A stretch of DNA of 64,000 nt, taken from positions 25,569 to 89,568 of the forward strand of contig JAPLDF010000045.1 in assembly GCA_026391835.1 (NCBI GenBank), written 5' to 3'. Under the pieces are notes generated by a model that saw only the letters and a program-made list of their open reading frames with translations, had not been told where the DNA came from and made no database searches. Source of the stretch: Bacteroidota bacterium (lineage in GTDB: Bacteria; Bacteroidota; Bacteroidia; Bacteroidales; FEN-979). Below are positions 53,446 through 61,816 of the stretch, piece by piece. Each line of letters begins with the position of its first letter. The first letter of the stretch is position 1. The position numbers and the translations under genes are program-made.

Positions 53446-53964
53446 ATGCGAATTGCACGAATAAACACAAGTGAAACGGCTGCCAACGGCGACGAACAGG
53501 ATCTCCGCCTGCTGGATCCCATTATTGCCAAACACAAAGGGAAGAAAGGGAACCTGATCCCCCTGCTGCAGGGAGCCCAGGAGTTGTATGGTTTTATCTC
53601 AAAAGCCGCGTTTGATAAACTCTCCCGCGAAACAGGGATTCCCCTGAGCGACATGTTTGGCGTGGCCACCTTTTATGCACAGTTCCGCATGAGCCCGGTC
53701 GGGAAGAATATCATCAAGGTCTGTCACGGCACGGCCTGCCATGTGCAGAATGCTGTTGAGATCACCGAATCGCTCGAAGAGATGCTGAAGGTGAAGGACG
53801 GTGAAACAACCGAAGACCGGTTTTTTACCCTCGAGTCGGTAGCCTGCCTGGGCTGCTGTTCCCTGGCCCCGGTGATGATGATCGGCGACCAGACCTATGG
53901 CAAACTCACCGGCAACGAAGCAGTCAAGATCGTAAAAAATATCCGGCTGGCCGATAAAAATTAA
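53446..53964 (+). CDS. NuoE/HydC-like 2Fe-2S subunit of a NADH-linked complex
   Basis: 172 residues. Thioredoxin-like [2Fe-2S] protein with ligands Cys-x4-Cys in VCHGTACHV and Cys-x3-Cys in ACLGCCS, preceded by the helical part NLIPLLQGAQELYGFISKAAFDKLSRETG and FGVATFYAQFRMSP. It is the small subunit that accompanies NuoF/HydB flavoproteins in complex I, HydABC hydrogenases and NAD-dependent formate dehydrogenases. The next two genes provide the partners. The stop and the following array touch. Confidence 0.93.
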   Translation: MRIARINTSETAANGDEQDLRLLDPIIAKHKGKKGNLIPLLQGAQELYGFISKAAFDKLSRETGIPLSDMFGVATFYAQFRMSPVGKNIIKVCHGTACHVQNAVEITESLEEMLKVKDGETTEDRFFTLESVACLGCCSLAPVMMIGDQTYGKLTGNEAVKIVKNIRLADKN

Positions 53965-53967
53965 AAA

Positions 53968-53988
53968 TCGTAAATCGTAAATCGTAAA
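53968..53988. repeat. Heptamer array (TCGTAAA x3)
   Basis: Three exact TCGTAAA units 4 bp after the HydC-like stop and ending 5 bp before the next ATG. TAA occurs in all three plus-strand frames. Confidence 0.85.
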
Positions 53989-53993
53989 TTGAT

Positions 53994-55769
53994 ATGGTTA
54001 CTACCGTCACTGTAGGTCTGGGAAGCTGCGGGATCGCCGCAGGAGCAAACAAGACCTACGATAAAATTAAAGCGCTGAAAGAATCCGACAAACTCGACTT
54101 CGAACTCAAGAAAACCAGTTGTGTGGGCATGTGTTACCGCGAACCATTGGTGGAGATAACCGATGAAACCGGCACTTACCTGTATGGTGAAGTCGATGCC
54201 GACCGGGCAGTTGAGGTGATCGAGAAACACATCAACCAGCAGGATCCGATACGCGATTACATCGTGTATACCGACATGTTTGATGCCCCTGAGAACGATT
54301 TTATCGCGGCACAGGTGAAGATCGTGCTGCGCAATTGCGGGTATATGGATCCCGAATCCATTGAAGAATATCAATCACGCGACGGCTACAAAGCCATCAA
54401 AATGATCTCGGAGGGAAAGACCAGCCGCGAAATGGTGATTGACACCATCCTGAAATCGGGGTTGCGCGGCCGTGGTGGCGGAGGGTTCCCCACCGGGCTG
54501 AAGTGGAAGTTTGCACATGCCAACAAATCGGCCGAAAAATATGTGATCTGCAATGCCGACGAAGGCGACCCGGGCGCATTTATGGACCGGTCGGTCCTCG
54601 AAGGCGATCCGCATTCGGTGCTTGAAGGGATGATCATTGCCGCCTACGCCATTGAAGCCACGGGAGGCGTCATCTACTGCCGCGCCGAGTACCCGCTGGC
54701 CATCAAACGGCTGAATATCGCCATCAAACAGGCGCACGCCAAGGGATATCTCGGGAAAAACATCTTCGGAATTGAAGGATTTAACTTCGATATTTATATT
54801 AAGGAGGGAGCCGGCGCTTTTGTGTGCGGCGAAGAAACCGCGCTCATCGCTTCCATCGAGGGTGAACGGGGGATGCCGCGCAAACGCCCGCCATTCCCGG
54901 CAGTTTCGGGGTTGTGGAAGAAACCGACAAATATCAATAACGTCGAAACCTTTGCCAATATCCCGTGGATCATCATCCATGGCGCCGAAGCATATGCAAA
55001 ATATGGCACCGAAAAGAGCAAGGGTACCAAGGTGTTCGCCCTGGCAGGGAAAGTGCGCCATTCCGGCCTGGTCGAGGTCCCGATGGGAATGACCATCCGG
55101 GATGTTATTTTCAAGCTTGGCGGCGGTATCAAAAACGACAAGAAATTCAAGGCCGTGCAAATGGGAGGTCCTTCGGGCGGCTGCATTCCTGAATATTTAT
55201 CCGACACCATTGTCGATTATGATTCGGTGAATGCCACTGGCGCGATCATGGGCTCGGGAGGGATGGTTGTGATGGATGAAACCACCTGCATGGTGGATGT
55301 TGCCAAGTTCTTCCTGGATTTTACCTGTAAGGAGAGTTGCGGAAAATGCACTTTCTGCCGTATGGGGACCAAGAGGATGCTCGAAATTCTCGATCGCATC
55401 ACCAACGGCCATGGCAAGGAGGGAGATCTTGAAAAACTTGAAGAGCTGGCTTACCAGATCAAGGATAATTCGCTTTGCGGACTCGGACAAACCGCCCCCA
55501 ACCCGGTGCTTACAACCATCAGGTATTTCAGGGATGAGTATGAAGCACATATCAACCATAAAAAGTGTCCGGCCAAAGTATGCCGTCCGCTCCTGACCTA
55601 TAAGGTGGATGAGGAAAAATGCACAGGCTGCATGGTCTGCCTGAAGAACTGCCCTGTGAAGGCCATCACCGGCGAACGCAAGCAGAAGCATTTCATCAAC
55701 CAGGACATCTGCACCAAATGCGGCGTATGTTTCTCCAAATGCAAATTCGAATCAATCCTGCTGTCTTAA
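53994..55769 (+). CDS. NuoF/HydB-like NADH-binding flavoprotein with extra ferredoxin domains
   Basis: 591 residues, larger than plain NuoF because of added domains. The N-terminal thioredoxin-like [2Fe-2S] region reads VGLGSCGIAAGANKTYD ... SCVGMCYREPLVEI. The NuoF core has FMN/NADH loop SGLRGRGGGGFPTGLKWKFA, CNADEGDPGAFMDRSVLEGDPH, GAGAFVCGEETALIASIEG and the 4Fe-4S motif ESCGKCTFCRMGTKRMLEIL. The C-terminus has two 4Fe-4S ferredoxin motifs, CTGCMVCLKNCP and CTKCGVCFSKCK. This is the HydB architecture of bifurcating hydrogenases. It oxidises or reduces NAD(P)H and passes electrons to the FeS chain of the neighbouring fusion subunit. Confidence 0.93.
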   Translation: MVTTVTVGLGSCGIAAGANKTYDKIKALKESDKLDFELKKTSCVGMCYREPLVEITDETGTYLYGEVDADRAVEVIEKHINQQDPIRDYIVYTDMFDAPENDFIAAQVKIVLRNCGYMDPESIEEYQSRDGYKAIKMISEGKTSREMVIDTILKSGLRGRGGGGFPTGLKWKFAHANKSAEKYVICNADEGDPGAFMDRSVLEGDPHSVLEGMIIAAYAIEATGGVIYCRAEYPLAIKRLNIAIKQAHAKGYLGKNIFGIEGFNFDIYIKEGAGAFVCGEETALIASIEGERGMPRKRPPFPAVSGLWKKPTNINNVETFANIPWIIIHGAEAYAKYGTEKSKGTKVFALAGKVRHSGLVEVPMGMTIRDVIFKLGGGIKNDKKFKAVQMGGPSGGCIPEYLSDTIVDYDSVNATGAIMGSGGMVVMDETTCMVDVAKFFLDFTCKESCGKCTFCRMGTKRMLEILDRITNGHGKEGDLEKLEELAYQIKDNSLCGLGQTAPNPVLTTIRYFRDEYEAHINHKKCPAKVCRPLLTYKVDEEKCTGCMVCLKNCPVKAITGERKQKHFINQDICTKCGVCFSKCKFESILLS

Positions 55770-55771
55770 TA

Positions 55772-55800
55772 TTTCACCATTTTACCATTTTATCATTTGA
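55772..55800. repeat. Degenerate octamer array (CCATTTTA)
   Basis: TTTCACCATTTTACCATTTT followed by ATCATTTGA: about three octamer units between the HydB-like stop and the next ATG at 55804. Confidence 0.7.
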
Positions 55801-55803
55801 TCT

Positions 55804-58800
55804 ATGTCTGACAATTCATTAAATATCATTCTCAACGGAAATATTGTAAAAGGCCATGCCGGTGAGACCATCCTGACTCTGGCAAACCGCCACGGGGTTG
55901 AAATCCCGACCTTGTGCAACGACGACCGCCTTGAACCGTTTACCTCCTGCTATGTGTGCGTGGTGGAGGTGGAGGGAATGCGGGGACACCAGCCTTCGTG
56001 TTCAACCAAACTTACCGAGGGGATGAAGATCATCACCGACAACGAAGGCATTCGTAAATCAAGGAAAATGGCGCTTGAGCTGATGCTCAGCAACCATTAT
56101 GCCGATTGTATCGGCCCGTGCAAGCAAACCTGCCCTGCCGGTGTGGATGTGCAGGGATATATCTCCCTCATCGACAAAGGCCAATACAGCGAAGCTGTGG
56201 CATTGATCAAGGAAACAAACCCGTTGCCCGCCATCTGCGGCCGCGTGTGCGTGCGCCCGTGCGAAACCGAATGCCGCCGCAACCTCCTGGATGAAGGTGC
56301 ACCTGTTGGCATCGATTACCTGAAGCGGTTTGCTTCAGATTATGACCTGGCATCGCCCGATAAATATGTTCCGGCGGTAAAGCCCTCCACGGGAAAAAAG
56401 GTAGCCGTTATCGGTGCCGGGCCCGGTGGGTTGTCCGTCGGCCATTTCATGCAGATCGAAGGCCACCAGGTGGACATTTTTGAAGCCGCTCCAAAGTCGG
56501 GCGGCTGGCTGAGGTATGGCATTCCCGAATACCGCCTGCCCAATGACATCCTCGACCAGGAGGTGAAGAACATCACTGATCTTGGGGTCAATATCTTTTA
56601 CAATAAAAAACTTGGTGAAAATATCAGCTATAAGGACCTCAGGGCAAAATACGATGCGACGGTACTGACCATCGGTTCACAAAAAGGGACTGGTGTGGGC
56701 TGTGAAGGCGATGATGCCGGCAATGTTTATTCAGGGATCGACTTTCTGAAAAATATGGAAGTCACCGGCCAGCGATACGATTTTCGCGGCAAGACCATTG
56801 CCGTCGTGGGCGGGGGCAACACAGCCATGGACTGCTGCCGCACGTCGATCAGGTGCAAGGCCGACAAGGTGTATGTGATCTATCGCCGCACCGAAAAAGA
56901 GATGCCTGCAAACCCAATCGAAATCCATGAGTCAAAACTGGAAGGAGTGGAGTACCTCTTTCTGACACTTCCAAAAAAGATAAATAAAAATGCAAATGGC
57001 GATGTGGAATCGGTGACCTGCATCAAAATGGAACTCGGCGAACCTGATGCGTCCGGCCGCCGCCGTCCTGTTCCTGTTGAAGGTTCCGATTTTGAACTGC
57101 ATGTTGACTATATCCTAGCCGCGATCGGTCAGAAAACCGACGTGAATTTCATCGACGACATCAACGCCCATGCAACGGACGGAGAGCTGAAAATCAACAA
57201 ATGGGGTGACATCGATGCTGACAAGGCTACACTGCAGACCGGGATTTCTTCGATGTTTGCAGCCGGTGACGGGGTCACGGGCCCTGCCACGATCATCGAA
57301 GCCATTGCCCAGGCAAGAATTGCTTCCACCAGTGCGCACCAGTACCTTACGGGGTTGCCGCTGCAGCCGGTTAAAAAGACTTTCACCAGCAAACGCGATA
57401 ATTTTAAAAAGCAGCAGAAAGACGCATATCTCGGCAGTTTTGAGTCACAGGTACGTGAGGAAATGCCCACGCTGCCTGCCGACGCACGGTTTAACTTCAA
57501 CGAAGTGGAACTCGGTTACACCGGGGCCGAAGTGGCGCATCACGAAGCCCAGCGCTGCCTCGAATGCGGCTGCGTTGCATTCTTTGATTGCGACCTCCAG
57601 AAGTATTCGAACGAGTACCATGCCGAACAGAAAGCATTTGAAGGCGAATTCAGGGAATACCAGGTCGATTTCCGCCACCCGTATATTGAGATCGACAACA
57701 ACAAATGCATCCTCTGTGCCCGCTGCGTGCGCATCTGCCGCGAAGTGGTCGGGGCGAATGCCCTTGGGCTCATCAACCGCGGGTTCCATACCTATGTGGC
57801 GCCCAGCATGGGCGAAGCCCTGCAGGATACCCCGTGCGAATCTTGCGGCATGTGCATCTCCACCTGCCCCACAGGCGCGATTACCGAGAATGTCCTGTTC
57901 AAGCCGGGACCTGTGAAATCTTCAGCGGCCGAATCCATCTGCAATTACTGTTCTGTGGGATGTACCATCGAACTGCACCATAAAAACGGATTTGTGCTGG
58001 GGGTGACAGGTAAAAACGGGCTCGTCAATTCCGACGGGAACATCTGCAAATACCCAAGGTTTGGATACCAGTACCTCAATGATGCCAGCCGTATCACAAA
58101 ACCGATGCTGAAGGTCGATGGAAAGTTCGAAGAGATATCCTATGAGCGGGCATTTCAACTGATCAGGGAGAAAATCAAATCGGTAACCCCCGATGAAAAT
58201 GCTTTTTTTGGTGGTGCCCGGTTGTCGAACGAAGAACTCTACCTGGTTCACAAACTTGCCCGCGGAGCTGCTAAGACCAACAATATCGGCAGTTTTCATT
58301 ACCTGGGCAGGGGAGAGGGATACCGTACCAATTGTGACCTCAACGCCTCCTTTGCCGAGATCGCCGAAGCCAGCGCACTTTACCTGCTGGGTACCGAGAT
58401 AAATGCCGATCATGCCGTAATCGGGTTCATGGTACAAAACGCCCGCTTCCAGAAGAAGACGCCGGTCCTTATGGTCACAGAAAAGAGTGACAATACTATG
58501 TCACATAAGGTGAACCAGCAGATCGTGGTAAAATCCTACTACCATTTTGTCAAAGCCGTAAACCATTACCTGCTCTCGAAAGGACTGGAAAATGCACTGT
58601 TCCTCCGCGACCGGGTTGAAGGGTTTGAAGGCTATAAAGCACTGCTCCTCAAGGAAGATTTCAAGGTGCTGGTTGCAGCTTCAGGCATCACGTCCGAAGC
58701 CATAGCAGCGTTTGCCGAAGCCTATAACAACGAAATAAATGCCATTCTTATCTTTTCCGAAAAGGAGGCTTCGGGCAACACCTCCAAGGAGTTGTTCAAC

Positions 58801-59514
58801 CTTGCCAGGATCACCGGCAAACTCGGGAAAACTGCCAACGGCCTCATTGCCCTGAAGGAGAAAAACAATGCCCAGGGCGTATTTGACATGGGCGTAAGCC
58901 CGCACCTTGGAATAGGCGGACAGGACATTGCCGACCAGGATTATACCAGCCGCCTGAAAGCGGCCTGGGGAGTAACAGAAGTCGCCGGGGAAGAAACAGA
59001 ATGCCTGCATGGCATACTGAACGAGGGCGTCGTACGCAACCTGTTTGTTTTCGGCGAAGACCCCATTGGCTGTGCCATCGATCGTAAAGCCATCGAAAAG
59101 GTGTTCGCCCTTGCGACATTTAAAGTGGTGCAGGATTATTTTATGACAGAATCCGCCAAAGCGGCAGATCTGTTGTTGCCAGCCTCATTCCCGGCAGAAA
59201 CAGGCGGTACGTTCACAAATTCACAAAAGGTCATACAGGAATTCGCACAGGTGATGAAATCCCGCACTGGTATGACCTCCCTGCAGCAATTTGCCGGTAT
59301 GCTGAATGAATTCGGAATCAATACGCCCGATAACCCGCACGATATTTTCATGGAGGTCATCACCCTGCTGCCGGGTAAAAAAGATCACGGCAAACTGCTG
59401 ATGCGCCCAACCAAGGAAGATAACAACAAACGCCATTACAACCATGGTTGCGACATGGTTACCATGCGTGCCGAAAAAGAGTTTCAATCGTCAATCGTCA
59501 ATCGTAATTCGTAA
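55804..59514 (+). CDS. NfnB/GltD-like flavoprotein fused to NuoG/FdhA-like iron-sulfur and Mo-domain protein
   Basis: 1236 residues with domains in this order. A [2Fe-2S] ferredoxin (Cys38 in PTLCNDDRLEPFTSCYVC). NuoG-type His-Cys region HYADCIGPCKQTCP. A GltD/NfnB-like dinucleotide reductase with FAD loop VAVIGAGPGGLSVG (about 200), NAD(P) loop IAVVGGGNTAMDCC (about 332) and MFAAGDGVTGPATIIEA. A second Cys cluster (CLECGCVAFFDC). A two-cluster 4Fe-4S module (CILCARCVRICRE, CESCGMCISTCP). A molybdopterin-oxidoreductase-like domain starting CNYCSVGCTIEL (about 713). In formate dehydrogenases the segment after NEE-YL--K-AR-----NN carries the catalytic Cys/SeCys; here it reads GSFHYLGRGEGYR with none, so no formate activity is expected. 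The domain looks structural, as in NuoG. The last residues (SSIVNRNS) are encoded by a heptamer array. Confidence 0.88.
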   Translation: MSDNSLNIILNGNIVKGHAGETILTLANRHGVEIPTLCNDDRLEPFTSCYVCVVEVEGMRGHQPSCSTKLTEGMKIITDNEGIRKSRKMALELMLSNHYADCIGPCKQTCPAGVDVQGYISLIDKGQYSEAVALIKETNPLPAICGRVCVRPCETECRRNLLDEGAPVGIDYLKRFASDYDLASPDKYVPAVKPSTGKKVAVIGAGPGGLSVGHFMQIEGHQVDIFEAAPKSGGWLRYGIPEYRLPNDILDQEVKNITDLGVNIFYNKKLGENISYKDLRAKYDATVLTIGSQKGTGVGCEGDDAGNVYSGIDFLKNMEVTGQRYDFRGKTIAVVGGGNTAMDCCRTSIRCKADKVYVIYRRTEKEMPANPIEIHESKLEGVEYLFLTLPKKINKNANGDVESVTCIKMELGEPDASGRRRPVPVEGSDFELHVDYILAAIGQKTDVNFIDDINAHATDGELKINKWGDIDADKATLQTGISSMFAAGDGVTGPATIIEAIAQARIASTSAHQYLTGLPLQPVKKTFTSKRDNFKKQQKDAYLGSFESQVREEMPTLPADARFNFNEVELGYTGAEVAHHEAQRCLECGCVAFFDCDLQKYSNEYHAEQKAFEGEFREYQVDFRHPYIEIDNNKCILCARCVRICREVVGANALGLINRGFHTYVAPSMGEALQDTPCESCGMCISTCPTGAITENVLFKPGPVKSSAAESICNYCSVGCTIELHHKNGFVLGVTGKNGLVNSDGNICKYPRFGYQYLNDASRITKPMLKVDGKFEEISYERAFQLIREKIKSVTPDENAFFGGARLSNEELYLVHKLARGAAKTNNIGSFHYLGRGEGYRTNCDLNASFAEIAEASALYLLGTEINADHAVIGFMVQNARFQKKTPVLMVTEKSDNTMSHKVNQQIVVKSYYHFVKAVNHYLLSKGLENALFLRDRVEGFEGYKALLLKEDFKVLVAASGITSEAIAAFAEAYNNEINAILIFSEKEASGNTSKELFNLARITGKLGKTANGLIALKEKNNAQGVFDMGVSPHLGIGGQDIADQDYTSRLKAAWGVTEVAGEETECLHGILNEGVVRNLFVFGEDPIGCAIDRKAIEKVFALATFKVVQDYFMTESAKAADLLLPASFPAETGGTFTNSQKVIQEFAQVMKSRTGMTSLQQFAGMLNEFGINTPDNPHDIFMEVITLLPGKKDHGKLLMRPTKEDNNKRHYNHGCDMVTMRAEKEFQSSIVNRNS

Positions 59515-59518
59515 ATCC
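59485..59518. repeat. Heptamer array (CAATCGT) spanning a gene junction
   Basis: Units CAATCGT x3, AATTCGT, then AAATCC. It encodes the last residues and stop of the fusion protein and ends directly at the ATG of the rubrerythrin-like gene (59519). Confidence 0.88.
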
Positions 59519-59974
59519 ATGAAAGAGTTCACCAGCATAAATGAGATTCTCGATTTTGCAATCGGGGAGGAGCAGGCAGCCGTAGATTTTTATTTGCACC
59601 TTGCTGCCCAGTCAAAAAACCAGCAAACCAAAAAGATCTTCGAAGAATACGCCGAGGAGGAGATGCGACATAAGGCCAATCTCTTGTCCGTCAGGGAGAA
59701 CGGCAGTTTCAGTCTCCCCGACGAAAAAGTCAAAGACCTCCGGATCGCCGAATATCTTGTTGATGTTAAACCATCTGCCAGCATGTCCTACCAGGATGCC
59801 CTCATCCTTGCCATGAAAAAGGAGAAAGCCGCATTCAGGATGTACACAAAACTGGCCGAAAAGGCTGAAGATCCTGAAGTGAAGGCATTGTTTGTAAAGC
59901 TTGCCATGGAAGAATCAAAACATAAACTTGCTTTCGAAATCGAGTATGATGATTTTATCCTGAAAGAAAACTAA
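59519..59974 (+). CDS. Rubrerythrin/ferritin-like diiron protein
   Basis: 151 residues from ATG 59519; the frame extends to 59444 but the extra 25 residues come from the repeat and are not homologous-looking. Two helix pairs carry diiron ligands: EEQAAVDFYLHLA and EEYAEEEMRHKANL in the first half, KKEKAAFRMYTKLAE and KLAMEESKHKLAFE in the second, so two Glu plus two E-x-x-H sets are present. No rubredoxin domain. A peroxide- or iron-handling role is likely, consistent with protecting the oxygen-sensitive FeS complex encoded just upstream. Confidence 0.9.
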   Translation: MKEFTSINEILDFAIGEEQAAVDFYLHLAAQSKNQQTKKIFEEYAEEEMRHKANLLSVRENGSFSLPDEKVKDLRIAEYLVDVKPSASMSYQDALILAMKKEKAAFRMYTKLAEKAEDPEVKALFVKLAMEESKHKLAFEIEYDDFILKEN

Positions 59975-59980
59975 CATTTT

Positions 59981-61795
59981 ATGGCAAAACAACCGGCGCA
60001 AAAAATCAGACAAAAAAAACAACCGGTTTCGGGAATCTGGGACCGGGTTACGCGAATCCCGCTGGTTTACCTTATTTTCTTTATCCTGGCATTTTTAATC
60101 TACGGGCAGGTATTGCAATTTTACCTGGGCAAATTTGATGAAGACCTCCTGATCCTCGGGAACCTGAACCTTTTAAAGGATTTGGCCAACCTGAAAATGG
60201 CGTTCACAAGGGATGCCTTTTTAAGCCAAAAGGGGGTCGAGTTTTACAGGCCTTTGCAAACGGTTACCTATATGATCGATGCCCAGTTTTTTCATGTCAG
60301 GGGCTCAGTATTTTATTTTACAAACATCTTCATCCACGCGGCAACCTGTTCCGCACTGTTTTATTTGTTGACCCTATTCGGCAACAATCGTAAAGCCGCT
60401 TTTATCTTTACGTTGCTGTTTCTCGCCAGCCCGCTGTTTGTTCATGCCATCGCCTGGGCGCCTTCGCGGGGCGACCTGCTCATCGGCTTCACCGGCATCC
60501 TGTCGTTGATTTTCTTTATAAAAATGGTTGCCACCCATGATTATAAATTTGGAGCCTATATGCTGCTGGCTTTTTTAGCAGCCATGTTTTCCAAGGAAAC
60601 GGCCATTTTCATCCCGTTGCTGATCCTGCTCTATTATCTTTTTCTTGAAAAAAACAAAAAGCTTCCATTGCCGGCCATGCTGTTTATCCTTGGCGGATTT
60701 CTGCTGGTTATTGCCCTCTATTTTTTCCTTCGGTTCCAGGTTGTGAAACTTTCAGCGCCCGCAGCTGAGTTCGGACTGGTGCCGTTTTTTCATAATCTCA
60801 GGACATTGCCCGAGTATATTGCGAAATTTTTCATTCCTCTTTACCTATCACCCATGTCGGGGTTTACAATTCTCAATACGGTCATGGGGTTGCTGTTGTT
60901 TGCAGGCCTGGTCTTTTTTCTTATCCGTTTCACTCCGAAGCCATACACAAACGGACTTTTCGGACTTGCCTGGTTCCTGGTCTTTGCCATCCCCGGGGTG
61001 ATGTACAGCCACAAACTCGGCAGCGCCGCCTACGACTACCTCGAGCACCGGTCCTACCTGCCCATGGCCGGTATCATCATGCTGATTTTTTTTATTTATG
61101 GAGGCATTCCCGAAGGAAAAATGAAAAACCATGTTGCCGGTTATACATTGCTACTTGCAGCTGCTTTGGGGATTTACGCTTTTGTTTATACCGGCAATTA
61201 CGAAAACCCCATGGTCTTCTATAACCATACCATCAGTTCAAATCCTGCTTCTGCCATGGCCTTAAGCAACAGGGGGCTGATCAGGGCTGACCTCAAGGAT
61301 TTCCAGGGGGCCATAGCCGATTACGACAAAGCGTTAACCCTCAAGCACGATTATGCCCAGGTCTATGTAAACAAGGGAGTATCCCTTGCTGCCCTGAACG
61401 ACAAACCCGGCGCCATCGCACAGTACGATACGGCGATCAGCTACGACCCGGTTCTCTTCCAGGCGCATTACAACAAAGCCAACACCAAAACAGAACTGGG
61501 ATTGTTTGACGAGGCGCTTAAGGAGTATGACATCTCCATTAAACTTTTTCCTGCCTATGTGCCCGGTTATGCGGCCCGGGGAATTACCTATTATCGCCTG
61601 CAGAACTTTGCCGCTGCCGAAAAAGACTTTTCAAGTGCCATAAGCCTCGACGATAAGAATGCGCCCGCCTATATGAACAGGGGAAAGATCAGGTTCAACA
61701 ACCACGACAGCAAAGGAGCATGTGCCGACTGGCTGATTGCCTCCGACCTGGGAAATTCAGACGCCAGGGACCTGCTCGCAAGGTATTGTAAGTGA
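59981..61795 (+). CDS. TMTC-like membrane protein with C-terminal TPRs
   Basis: 604 residues. A basic tail, about ten membrane helices, then TPR repeats at about 415-600 (NPASAMALSNRGLIRADLKDFQGAIADYDKALTL). First-loop acidic motif KFDEDLLILGN and later SPLFVHAIAWAPSRGDLLIG match the TMTC/GT-C layout, though HPxHxE is replaced by SPLFVHA. The residues WYF... of the core are conserved only loosely, so this copy may be divergent in function. It starts 6 bp after the rubrerythrin-like gene and converges with a paralogue 22 bp away. Confidence 0.8.
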   Translation: MAKQPAQKIRQKKQPVSGIWDRVTRIPLVYLIFFILAFLIYGQVLQFYLGKFDEDLLILGNLNLLKDLANLKMAFTRDAFLSQKGVEFYRPLQTVTYMIDAQFFHVRGSVFYFTNIFIHAATCSALFYLLTLFGNNRKAAFIFTLLFLASPLFVHAIAWAPSRGDLLIGFTGILSLIFFIKMVATHDYKFGAYMLLAFLAAMFSKETAIFIPLLILLYYLFLEKNKKLPLPAMLFILGGFLLVIALYFFLRFQVVKLSAPAAEFGLVPFFHNLRTLPEYIAKFFIPLYLSPMSGFTILNTVMGLLLFAGLVFFLIRFTPKPYTNGLFGLAWFLVFAIPGVMYSHKLGSAAYDYLEHRSYLPMAGIIMLIFFIYGGIPEGKMKNHVAGYTLLLAAALGIYAFVYTGNYENPMVFYNHTISSNPASAMALSNRGLIRADLKDFQGAIADYDKALTLKHDYAQVYVNKGVSLAALNDKPGAIAQYDTAISYDPVLFQAHYNKANTKTELGLFDEALKEYDISIKLFPAYVPGYAARGITYYRLQNFAAAEKDFSSAISLDDKNAPAYMNRGKIRFNNHDSKGACADWLIASDLGNSDARDLLARYCK

Positions 61796-61816
61796 TAAAA
61801 TTCTGATGCAGGGATT

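Noticed and set aside
55804..59514. Annotation as NAD-dependent formate dehydrogenase alpha subunit
   Set aside because: The molybdopterin-like domain lacks a Cys or Sec at the catalytic position, and the chain contains a complete NfnB/GltD-like flavoprotein, which FdhA does not.
59444..59518. Upstream extension of the rubrerythrin-like gene
   Set aside because: The extra residues come from the preceding gene's tail and a heptamer array read in another frame. ATG 59519 directly precedes the conserved N-terminus.
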